A stretch of DNA of 64,000 bases, from positions 248,001 through 312,000 of the forward strand of contig NZ_LWBP01000243.1 of NCBI RefSeq assembly GCF_002078015.1, read 5' to 3'. Made by a program: the position numbers and the translations under genes. The notes below the pieces were generated by a model. That model had not been told where the DNA came from, ran no database searches, and saw only the letters and a list, made by a program, of their open reading frames with translations. Origin of the DNA: Niastella populi. Its GTDB lineage: Bacteria > Bacteroidota > Bacteroidia > Chitinophagales > Chitinophagaceae. Numbering within the stretch: the stretch's first letter is position 1; each line of letters begins with the position of its first letter. Of this stretch, positions 7,965-15,278 are shown piece after piece.

Positions 7965-10361
7965 TCAAAAGCGAAACAGCTTCGCGGCTATATTGCTTGA
8001 GCCGAATGTTACCAGCAGAATGCTGAGTGAACTGGCCGGCATCAGGATGGCGGCAATCATGGGCGATAGCAGGCCCTGAACGGCAAAACTGAGACCTACG
8101 ATATTGTAAAGTATGGAAAGTATAAAACTGGCGATCACTATCTGTTTGTTGGCCCTGCACAGGCGAATGAACCGGTACAGGTTGCGCAACTGCCCGGCCT
8201 CCATGATGGCATCGCTGGCCGGTGTAAAGTTGTTGCAGTCGTCGGTTAGGGCGATGCCCACATTGCTTTGCTTCAGGGCGCCGGCATCGTTGAGGCCGTC
8301 GCCTATCATCATTACGCGTTCACCCCCGTTCTGCAATTTTTTTATGTATTGAAGTTTATCGGCAGGTTGCTGATTGAACAACAGGCTGGCGTCATTGCCT
8401 GTCATCTGTTGCAGGGTTTTCCGTTCGGTTGGGTTATCGCCCGACAATACCGATAACCGGTACCGGGAGGCAAGTGTTTTTAGCAATGGCGCCGCAGATT
8501 CGCGGTAGTGGTTGTGGAATGAAAAATGACCGTATAACTTATCATCGATGGCAACATATACCTCGCCCGCCCGCCCGGCCGAACCCGGGGTACCAACAAT
8601 AAACTGGTGCGATCCCAGCGAGATCCAGTCATCGCCCACCATGCCCTCTATTCCCCTGCCTGGTATTTCATGAAACTCTTCAACGGGCAGGCGTTTTATA
8701 ATTCCGAAATAAGCTGCCAGCGCCCGGCTCAATGGATGGCTCGATTGTGCGGCGAGGCTGGCAATCGCCTGTTGCTGGTGTTTGCTCAATGTAAGTCCCT
8801 TATAATCGATCTCCTGTTGGGCGGTGGTTGTCAGTGTGCCTGTTTTGTCGAAAACTATATGCGTGATGCCGGCCATGTCTTCAATGGCCTGGGCGTTGCG
8901 CATGTACAATTTGTTACGGCCCAGGATGCGCAGGATATTGCCATTGGTGAAGGTATTCGACAGTAATAACGCGCAGGGGCATGCCACTATCAAAACCGCA
9001 GTGATCACGTTCCATACTTTTGAGCTGTCGGTAAATGCCCAGTAAACGGCTGCCGAAGCTGCAATGGTAAATAAAATGTAAGTGAAGTACCTGCTCAGCA
9101 GGTGAACAAATGAAATGCTTTTAGGCTCATTGTTCTTTTTAAATGCATCGGCCGACCATAACCGGGTTAAATAACTTTGGGCTACTTCTTTTATCACCAG
9201 TATCTCTATGGCGCTGCCGGTTTGTTTACCGCCGGCGTACACCATTTCACCCATTTCCTTATTTACGGGTAACGATTCGCCGGTTACAAAACTGTAATCG
9301 ATACAGGCTTTGCCGCGGGTGCAGATGCCATCGGCCGGTATCAGTTCGTTGCTATGGATCAGCAGCGTGTCGCCGGCTTTTATGTCGGGCAATGATACGG
9401 GTGTTTCTTTCCCATCCTTAACCAGTGTGGCCGCTACGGGGAAGTAGGAAGTAAAATCGCGCTCGAACGACAATTGCTGATAGGTTTTATCCTGCAATAC
9501 CCGGCCTACCAGCATAAAGAATACGATCCCCGTCATGGAATCGAAATACCCGGCGCCGGTTCCGCTTATCACCTCGTACAGGCTGCGCGAAAATGTTACG
9601 ATGATGGCAAGCGCAATGGGGGCATCGATATTCAGGAATTTATGCCGTAAACCCTTCCAGCCGCTTTCATAAAACGGCCACGCGCTGTAAAAGAATACGG
9701 GTAATGCCAGCAATACGTTCAACCAGCGAAAGATGCCCTGTAATAGTATTTCGGCTGCTTCGAGGCCCAGGTATTCGGGAAAGCTCAGCAGCATGATATT
9801 GGCAAAACAGAAACCGGCCACGCCCAATTGATAAATAAGGCTTCTTTTTACACCGGGTTTATGGTTTTGCAGGTTCTGTAAACTGATATATGGTTCATAA
9901 CCGATACTGGTTAACAGTTCGGCCAGTTTTTGCAGGGAGAGTTTATTGTGATCATAAATGATACTTATTTCCTTTCGGGTAAAATTTACGGTAGCGCTGA
10001 TAACGGCCGGCTGCAACCGGTGCAGGTTTTCGAGCAGGTACAGGCACGAGCTGCAATGTACCTGCGGAAGGTAAAAAGTTATATGGGTTTGCTGGTCGTT
10101 GCTGAACGTGATCAGTTTCCGTTGAATGGCCTCATCCCCGAGAAAGGCAAATTTGTCTTTCCGTACGGGAATGCGCTGGTTAAGGCCCGGTTTGTCGTTC
10201 AGGGAATAATAATCGCATAATCCGCTTTTATTCAACAACTGGTACACCATTTTACAGCCTTCGCAGCAAAAATGTTTATCTTCAGCGGTAATGTTACCTG
10301 TTGGGCACACTTCGCCGCAATGGAAACACAGCAAATGATTGTGCACGCTGGCTTCAGCCAT
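7965..10361 (-). CDS. ccoI: Heavy-metal P1B-type ATPase CcoI (FixI), copper supply to cbb3 oxidase
   Basis: 798 residues from the MAEAS start. The N-terminus has a Cys-rich zinc-ribbon-like segment (CFHCGEVCP ... FCCEGC), a heavy-metal-associated domain with CSSC, eight predicted helices, the actuator stretch SFVTGES, the ion site CPCAL in helix 6, the phosphorylation motif DKTGTLT and the hinge GDGLNDAGAL. This matches CcoI/FixI, which moves copper needed by cbb3 oxidase. A longer frame reaches an ATG at 10,443-10,445, but that ATG lies inside the distal FNR-like box and upstream of the predicted promoter, so I chose the ATG at 10,359-10,361. Confidence 0.95.
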   Translation of the reverse strand: MAEASVHNHLLCFHCGEVCPTGNITAEDKHFCCEGCKMVYQLLNKSGLCDYYSLNDKPGLNQRIPVRKDKFAFLGDEAIQRKLITFSNDQQTHITFYLPQVHCSSCLYLLENLHRLQPAVISATVNFTRKEISIIYDHNKLSLQKLAELLTSIGYEPYISLQNLQNHKPGVKRSLIYQLGVAGFCFANIMLLSFPEYLGLEAAEILLQGIFRWLNVLLALPVFFYSAWPFYESGWKGLRHKFLNIDAPIALAIIVTFSRSLYEVISGTGAGYFDSMTGIVFFMLVGRVLQDKTYQQLSFERDFTSYFPVAATLVKDGKETPVSLPDIKAGDTLLIHSNELIPADGICTRGKACIDYSFVTGESLPVNKEMGEMVYAGGKQTGSAIEILVIKEVAQSYLTRLWSADAFKKNNEPKSISFVHLLSRYFTYILFTIAASAAVYWAFTDSSKVWNVITAVLIVACPCALLLSNTFTNGNILRILGRNKLYMRNAQAIEDMAGITHIVFDKTGTLTTTAQQEIDYKGLTLSKHQQQAIASLAAQSSHPLSRALAAYFGIIKRLPVEEFHEIPGRGIEGMVGDDWISLGSHQFIVGTPGSAGRAGEVYVAIDDKLYGHFSFHNHYRESAAPLLKTLASRYRLSVLSGDNPTERKTLQQMTGNDASLLFNQQPADKLQYIKKLQNGGERVMMIGDGLNDAGALKQSNVGIALTDDCNNFTPASDAIMEAGQLRNLYRFIRLCRANKQIVIASFILSILYNIVGLSFAVQGLLSPMIAAILMPASSLSILLVTFGSSNIAAKLFRF

Positions 10362-10379
10362 AGTTCTGCTTTTAAGCAA

Positions 10380-10387
10380 CGAAAATA
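10380..10387 (-). promoter_or_regulatory. ccoI promoter -7 element (TATTTTCG)
   Basis: Minus-strand TATTTTCG, one mismatch to TAnnTTTG. Its predicted start near 10,377 lies about 16 nt before the chosen ccoI ATG. The element is centred 33 bp from the proximal FNR-like box, exactly as at ccoS. Confidence 0.6.
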
Positions 10388-10409
10388 AAACGGGGTTTAC
10401 CGGGGTGGA

Positions 10410-10423
10410 ATGATGTGCATCAT
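10410..10423. promoter_or_regulatory. FNR-like box, ccoI promoter, proximal
   Basis: ATGATGTGCATCAT: perfect TGAT-N4-ATCA core, with symmetric outer and inner bases, centred at 10,416.5, about -40 from the predicted ccoI start. Confidence 0.78.
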
Positions 10424-10431
10424 CCGGGGGT

Positions 10432-10445
10432 ATGATCCTTATCAA
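10432..10445. promoter_or_regulatory. FNR-like box, ccoI promoter, distal
   Basis: ATGATCCTTATCAA: one mismatch to the FNR consensus TTGAT-N4-ATCAA, centred at 10,438.5, exactly 22 bp from the proximal box and about -62 from the predicted ccoI start. On the plus strand it is about 55 bp before the regulator ATG and near its possible -33 region, so it could also control the regulator gene. Confidence 0.78.
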
Positions 10446-10499
10446 GGCGAAAAAAAATACTAATTTGCCATTATTATTGAACCACTAATTAAAAATAAC

Positions 10500-11558
10500 A
10501 TGAGCAGGATACTTGTTATTGACGATAATACGGATATCAGGGAGAACACGGCTGAGATACTGGCGCTGGCAGGTTACCAAACCTATACCGCCGAAAATGG
10601 CAAAAAGGGCATGGAAGCGGCTATTAAAGAAAAACCTGATCTGATCATTTGTGATATCATGATGCCTGAGCTCGATGGCTACGGGGTTTTGCACCTGCTG
10701 CGAAAAAATCCGGAAACGGAAAATATTCCATTTATCTTCCTTACCGCCAAAGCCGAGCGAACCGATTTTCGTAAAGGAATGGAAATGGGCGCCGATGATT
10801 ATATCACCAAACCGTTTGATGACCTCGAATTGCTGAAGGCGGTGGAGATCAGGTTAAAGAAACTGAACATTCTGCAAAGCCAGTACGAAACAGGGGAGAA
10901 GGGAGCCGGCAAACTGATGCAGGACCTCAGCGGCACCGGAATTATTCTGCCCGACCCTGAGAAATACGGCAGTGAATCATATATGAAAAAACAGGTGTTG
11001 TATACCGAAGGCAAACATGCGCGCCACCTGTACTTCCTGAAAAGCGGCAAGATCAAAACCTTCAAGATCCATGAGGATGGAAAGGAATACATTACCAATT
11101 TATACGGCGCCAATGAATATATAGGCCATGTGGCCCTGCTCGAGAACCAGCCTTATACCGATACGGCCGAGGTGTTGGAGAATGCGGAAGTGATCGCTAT
11201 TCCCAAAGACAGTTTTCTGCAGGCGGTATATAACGATATGTCTGTTGCCGCCAAGTTCATCAAACTTATAACCAATGATGTAAAGGAGAAGGAAGAGCGG
11301 TTGTTGCGGCTGGCTTATGATTCGCTGCGCAAGCGGGTGGCCAAAGCGCTGATCGATGTGCACCAGAAATTCAATAAAGAAAAAAAGGATCCTGCGCTGA
11401 TAGAGATCTCGCGTGAAGATTTTGCACAATACATCGGAACGGCTACCGAGTCGGTGATACGCACATTGAGTGACTTTAAATCGGAGAAGCTCATAGAGAT
11501 AAAAGATGGGAAAATAAAGATCCTGAACCTCGAGAAGCTCAATAACCTGTTGTATTAA
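10500..11558 (+). CDS. Response regulator: receiver domain fused to cNMP-binding and CRP/FNR-type HTH
   Basis: 352 residues. Residues 1-120 are a CheY-like receiver with acidic pair DD (9-10), phosphoacceptor Asp in CDIMMPELDG, Thr in FLTAKAE and Lys in YITKPFD. After a linker, about 160-260 form a cyclic-nucleotide-binding fold (LYFLKSGKIKTF, GEYIGHV-like stretch), and 270-352 a CRP-type HTH. The recognition helix reads GTATESVIRTLSDF: the Glu and Arg that read TGA/TCA in CRP and FNR are kept, while the residue before the Arg is Ile. No Cys cluster like that of FNR is seen, so it should not bind an FNR-type iron-sulfur cluster; phosphorylation is the more likely signal. It diverges from ccoI, sharing the boxed promoter region. 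Likely activator of the oxidase genes (inference). Confidence 0.93.
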   Translation: MSRILVIDDNTDIRENTAEILALAGYQTYTAENGKKGMEAAIKEKPDLIICDIMMPELDGYGVLHLLRKNPETENIPFIFLTAKAERTDFRKGMEMGADDYITKPFDDLELLKAVEIRLKKLNILQSQYETGEKGAGKLMQDLSGTGIILPDPEKYGSESYMKKQVLYTEGKHARHLYFLKSGKIKTFKIHEDGKEYITNLYGANEYIGHVALLENQPYTDTAEVLENAEVIAIPKDSFLQAVYNDMSVAAKFIKLITNDVKEKEERLLRLAYDSLRKRVAKALIDVHQKFNKEKKDPALIEISREDFAQYIGTATESVIRTLSDFKSEKLIEIKDGKIKILNLEKLNNLLY

Positions 11559-11977
11559 GCATCCCGGTTCAGTTCATAGTCGAAACGATCACGGTTATCT
11601 ATGTGGGTATGGCCAACGGATATTTCGCGGCCATGATCGTTTTGTTGTTTCAGCGTCCAGTAGTCGGTAATGGTTGTTTCGAGCCAGAGGTTGCCCGAGC
11701 GGCGGAATACCTGGGCTGAAAGACCGAACTGGTCCATAAGGGCGTTCTCGAAATCGGTGACCGTCATGGTATCTGTAATGGCAAGCTGACCTTTATCCTG
11801 CTTATAATGCCAGGCGTTTTTTACCGGCTGGCTTGCGGGTATCAGTTTATTGACCGGATATCTGTCGCGGCGTATTTTACCGTTCCTGAAGAACTCTATT
11901 TTCAGAAAAGGATAAGCTGCGCCGAAATCCTTCTGTATCTCGCTGATCAATCGTTCCCCGTTTATTTCCAAATTCAT
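11555..11977 (-). CDS. Hypothetical protein, 140 aa
   Basis: Soluble 140-residue protein without signal peptide or membrane helix. The sequence has a mixed alpha/beta look with a DTMTVTDFENALMDQFGLSAQVFRRSGN centre and a polar C-terminus. I do not recognise a named family; similar small proteins are widespread in this phylum as hypotheticals. Its stop overlaps that of the receiver-CRP gene (convergent, sharing TTAA), so the two are separate transcripts. Codon use looks like its neighbours. Confidence 0.75.
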   Translation of the reverse strand: MNLEINGERLISEIQKDFGAAYPFLKIEFFRNGKIRRDRYPVNKLIPASQPVKNAWHYKQDKGQLAITDTMTVTDFENALMDQFGLSAQVFRRSGNLWLETTITDYWTLKQQNDHGREISVGHTHIDNRDRFDYELNRDA

Positions 11978-12079
11978 ACAGAATAGTTTAATAGTGAAAT
12001 AACTAACACTGTCACAAAACTAATATGTAATGAAGGGAAGGGAAATGACTTAAAGGGTTAATGCGGCTGATTTTCATCA

Positions 12080-12481
12080 TTAATCCATAAATTCATCGAG
12101 GTCACGGCGTTCCTTCTTCGTAGGCCGGCCAACTTTACTGAGGCGTTTACCGGTATGGAAGCTCGATGCCTGCCGTTGGAATTGAAGGCGTTCCAGTTCT
12201 TCGGCAGGTGTAATATCGGTGTAAAATTTTATAGCTTCTGAATATTGTACGCGGTTGTGCAAAAGACCGGTGACTTTTATGCGCCAGAGGCGTCCTTCCG
12301 TTCTCACATCATATTCGTCGCCCACATGTACCTGTTTGGCTGCTTTTACGGCGGTGCCTTCCTGCTTTACCTTTCCGCTATCGCACGCCGTTGCAGCCAG
12401 GGAGCGTGTTTTGAATAAACGGATTGACCACAGGTACTTATCCAGTCGAAGTTTTTCTTTTTTTTCGGTGTTGCTGCTCAT
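12080..12481 (-). CDS. S4-domain RNA-binding protein, Hsp15-like
   Basis: 133 residues from the chosen ATG. The S4 domain begins at about residue 10 (LRLDKYLWSIRLFKTRSLAATAC) and continues through VKAAKQVHVGDEYDV; the C-terminus is basic (KVGRPTKKERRDLDEF). This is the layout of Hsp15 (HslR), which binds stalled 50S subunits carrying nascent chains. The start at 12,481 is supported by an AGGAG Shine-Dalgarno-like sequence 6-7 nt upstream and by a perfect -7 element at 12,508-12,515, which would lie inside the coding region of the longer 149-codon frame. Confidence 0.88.
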   Translation of the reverse strand: MSSNTEKKEKLRLDKYLWSIRLFKTRSLAATACDSGKVKQEGTAVKAAKQVHVGDEYDVRTEGRLWRIKVTGLLHNRVQYSEAIKFYTDITPAEELERLQFQRQASSFHTGKRLSKVGRPTKKERRDLDEFMD

Positions 12482-12507
12482 TGCTTTCTCCTTTGATCTT
12501 GTCTGTT

Positions 12508-12515
12508 CAAAGGTA
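12508..12515 (-). promoter_or_regulatory. -7 element of the S4-protein gene (TACCTTTG)
   Basis: Exact TAnnTTTG on the minus strand, about 27 nt before the ATG at 12,481. It decides between the two possible starts of the gene. Confidence 0.65.
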
Positions 12516-12641
12516 AATAAAAAAGACATTGGGGCTGTGAAGTTGCGAGCGGGCGGGGAAAGTGCAGAATGGGGCAGCGGAGGGCTGCGGTATTAAAATG
12601 TGAATGGTGGGCAGGGCGCCAAAATTTCCGGGTTCTCTACT

Positions 12642-12669
12642 CACCATTCACCATTGACCATTCACCTTC
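12642..12669. repeat. 7-bp-phased tandem repeat (CACCATT type)
   Basis: Four 7-bp units: CACCATT, CACCATT, GACCATT, CACCTTC, ending right at the stop of the M20 peptidase gene. A partly complementary TGAATGG lies at 12,601-12,607. The same words recur at 52,077-52,104. Confidence 0.85.
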
Positions 12670-14037
12670 TTACGAAGTAAAATACTTATGGAAGTAAGGA
12701 ATGGTCTCAATTCCCTTATAAAAGTTCACCAGGTCGAATTTTTCGTTCGGTGAATGCAGGTTATCGCTGTCGAGGCCAAAACCCATGAACACGATCTTAA
12801 CACCCAGTTCTTTTTCGAGAATAGTGCAAATAGGTATACTGCCACCGCCGCGTACGGGGATTGGCTTTTTGCCAAAGGTTGTTTCAATGGCCTGTGCCGC
12901 CGCTTTGTAGGCTTTGGAATCTATCGGCGTCATATACGGTTCACCGCCATGCAGGTTATACGCTTCTACCGTAACGCCGGCCGGGGCTATCTTTTTGAAA
13001 TACTGCAATAACATTTCCGTTATCTTTTCGCTCGACTGGTTAGGCACGAGGCGGGCCGAGATCTTTGCATATGCTTTTGACGGCAATACGGTTTTGGCGC
13101 CTTCGGCAGTATAACCGCCCCAGATCCCGTTTATTTCAAGGGTTGGGCGAATACCGGTTCGCTCATTGGTGGTAAACCCTTTTTCGCCCCATAGTTCTTT
13201 CACCCCAAGATCGTTCTTATATTCAGTTTCATCATAAGGCGCTTCGGCCATTAACTTTCTTTCTTCCGGTGTTGATTCAACCACATCGTCGTAAAAACCG
13301 GGAATGGTAATATGGTTGTTGGCATCGTGACAGGAAGCGATCATTTTCGCCAGCAGGGTAATAGGGTTGGCTACAGCGCCGCCGTACACGCCGCTGTGCA
13401 GATCGCGGTTGGCACCCGTAACCTCAACCTGTATATAGGCCAGGCCGCGCACGCCGATATCGATGCTGGGTGTTTCCATGCTGATCATAGAGCTGTCGCT
13501 GATAAGGATCACATCGCATTTCAGCAGGTCTTTATGAGCGGCCACGAAACCGGCGAGGTTGGGCGAGCCCACTTCTTCTTCGCCTTCGATCAGGAACTTG
13601 ATATTGTTTTCAAGTGAATTGGTTTTGGAAAGAATTTCCAGCGCCTTCACATGCATATAGAACTGCCCCTTATCATCGGCTGAGCCGCGTGCATAAATAC
13701 GGCCGTCTTTGATCACAGGTTCGAACGGACCGCTGTGCCAGAGGTTCAGCGGATCGGGTGGCTGTACATCATAGTGGCCATAAACCAGTACGGTTGGTTT
13801 GGAAGGATCAACGATCTTTTCGGCATACACTACCGGGTGACCGGCGGTTTCATATACCCGGGCGGTGGCGGCGCCCGCTTCCAGTAAACGCTGTTGTACT
13901 TTTTCCGCACATTTTCTCATATCGTCCTTATGGTCGCTGTTGGCGCTCACAGAAGGAATGCGTAACAATTCCAGTAATTCATCCAGGAAGCGATCTTTGT
14001 TCTTCTCCTGGTAATCTTTCCAGGCTTGCATAATCAT
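12670..14037 (-). CDS. M20-family dipeptidase/peptidase
   Basis: About 455 residues from the MIMQAWKDY start. The metal-site motifs of M20 peptidases are present: VLVYGHYDVQPPDP (His and Asp), the bridging Asp in YARGSADDKGQ, the catalytic pair in EGEEEVGSPN, and a late His in NLHSPNEKF. The lid domain with HSGVYGGAVANP sits in the middle. No signal peptide follows the chosen start, so it is probably cytoplasmic and cleaves dipeptides or similar. The frame extends 28 codons further upstream, but that part (MPIANCQLPIGF...) is translated from a 7-bp repeat array and is unlikely to be protein. Confidence 0.93.
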   Translation of the reverse strand: MIMQAWKDYQEKNKDRFLDELLELLRIPSVSANSDHKDDMRKCAEKVQQRLLEAGAATARVYETAGHPVVYAEKIVDPSKPTVLVYGHYDVQPPDPLNLWHSGPFEPVIKDGRIYARGSADDKGQFYMHVKALEILSKTNSLENNIKFLIEGEEEVGSPNLAGFVAAHKDLLKCDVILISDSSMISMETPSIDIGVRGLAYIQVEVTGANRDLHSGVYGGAVANPITLLAKMIASCHDANNHITIPGFYDDVVESTPEERKLMAEAPYDETEYKNDLGVKELWGEKGFTTNERTGIRPTLEINGIWGGYTAEGAKTVLPSKAYAKISARLVPNQSSEKITEMLLQYFKKIAPAGVTVEAYNLHGGEPYMTPIDSKAYKAAAQAIETTFGKKPIPVRGGGSIPICTILEKELGVKIVFMGFGLDSDNLHSPNEKFDLVNFYKGIETIPYFHKYFTS

Positions 14038-14090
14038 GAGTTTATTTGAGTAATATGTTTTATGAGAATGGAAAGCGAATATAGGAAAAC

Positions 14091-14132
14091 CAATGGGCAA
14101 TTGGCAATTGGCAATGGGCAAATGGCAAAGGG
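14091..14132. repeat. 7-bp-phased tandem repeat (CAATTGG type, 6 units)
   Basis: Units CAATGGG, CAATTGG, CAATTGG, CAATGGG, CAAATGG, CAAAGGG in exact 7-bp phase, upstream of the M20 gene. Confidence 0.88.
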
Positions 14133-14157
14133 TACCGGTACTCAGATGCTTGTATTC

Positions 14158-14189
14158 CTTGTCAACCTGTCAACTTTTCAACTTGTCAA
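14158..14189. repeat. 8-bp-phased tandem repeat (CTTGTCAA type, 4 units)
   Basis: Units CTTGTCAA, CCTGTCAA, CTTTTCAA, CTTGTCAA in exact 8-bp phase, only 26 bp from the 7-bp array before it. Two different phases in one spacer suggest separate origins. Confidence 0.86.
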
Positions 14190-14232
14190 CATGCCTGTTT
14201 TGTTTCCTTCAGTCACATGTAGTGTACATAAG

Positions 14233-15216
14233 CTACAAACTATGTTTTTTATCCCTTAATACATTCTCCAGTGTCCACGCTACCTTTTTCTTAAAGTATT
14301 GCCTGCGAACCTGGCAATCTTCCTTTGTACATATAGGGCAGCTGAAATCGAGACAGGCATCGGTATGCACAAAGAGCTCGAATACGGTGCCGAATTCTTT
14401 TTTTATCAGCCGGCCCAGTTCTTCCACTTCTTTATGCGCTTCCACCACGTTCAGGTACCAGGGTACGGTGAGGTGGCAGTCGATATGGTACTGACCGCCG
14501 TATTTGATCACCCGCAAATTGTGCAGGTCTATCCAGTTGGGGCGGCGGTTGGCGTTGAGCACCGCCAGCATTTTTTGCAGCAGTTCTTTATCGGCCTCAT
14601 CCATGATGCCAGCCAGTGAATGCCGCAGAATATGGTAACCGGTGTACATGATAATAAATGCAAATACAATTGCGGTTACACTATCGAGCCAGGCCAGCCT
14701 GGTAAGCCTGATCAACACCAGTCCGAGTATGATTCCGAGGGTAGACCAGGTATCGGTTTGCAGGTGTTTGCCGCTTGCCACCAGTGCAAGTGAATTGTTC
14801 TTTTTTCCGATACGGATGCTGATAAAGCCAACTATGAAGTTCACTACCGCGGTACTGGCTACCAGTATGATGCCGCTATCGAGCTGTTTAAGTTCGCGGG
14901 GATATATAAAGTGCAGAACAGCTTCGTAAATAATGACCAGGGCGGCCACAATGATAAGGGTGCCTTCCACGGCGGCCGATAAGAATTCGGCTTTACCATG
15001 ACCGTAAGGATGGTTTTCATCGCGTGGCTTGGCTGCCACGTATAAGCTGTATAAGCCAATGAAACCGGCAATTACATTAACGGTACTTTCCAGCGCATCG
15101 GTGAGAATGGCTACTGAGCGGGTTACCCAGAATGCCACCATCTTAATGATGAAAAGCAGCACTGCCACCGCCACCACCCATTTCTGTATGCGAAGATTTT
15201 CCCTGCCGGTTGTCAT
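14233..15216 (-). CDS. Cation diffusion facilitator (CDF) family metal efflux protein
   Basis: 327 residues: six helices in about the first 205 residues and a cytoplasmic domain after that. Metal-site positions typical of the family are visible in helix 2 (TDALESTVN) and helix 5 (HLQTDTW, an HxxxD pair), and the loop HPYGHGKAEF is well conserved. CDF proteins export Zn, Fe, Co or Mn against protons. The C-terminus carries an unusual Cys-rich piece (CLDFSCPICTKEDC, four Cys), which could bind metal. A separate transcript from the LptF/G gene upstream is possible but not shown. Confidence 0.93.
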   Translation of the reverse strand: MTTGRENLRIQKWVVAVAVLLFIIKMVAFWVTRSVAILTDALESTVNVIAGFIGLYSLYVAAKPRDENHPYGHGKAEFLSAAVEGTLIIVAALVIIYEAVLHFIYPRELKQLDSGIILVASTAVVNFIVGFISIRIGKKNNSLALVASGKHLQTDTWSTLGIILGLVLIRLTRLAWLDSVTAIVFAFIIMYTGYHILRHSLAGIMDEADKELLQKMLAVLNANRRPNWIDLHNLRVIKYGGQYHIDCHLTVPWYLNVVEAHKEVEELGRLIKKEFGTVFELFVHTDACLDFSCPICTKEDCQVRRQYFKKKVAWTLENVLRDKKHSL

Positions 15217-15278
15217 TCCTGGTTGCAGTTCTTTGTTTGTTAATAACTGATTTATGCAATGGCCGGCGGAAGCATTCT

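Noticed and set aside
10362-10445. Upstream extension of ccoI to the ATG at 10,445
   Set aside because: The extension covers both FNR-like boxes and the predicted promoter.
14038-14121. N-terminal extension of the M20 peptidase
   Set aside because: It is the translation of a 7-bp repeat array (PIANCQLPIG) and lacks family similarity.
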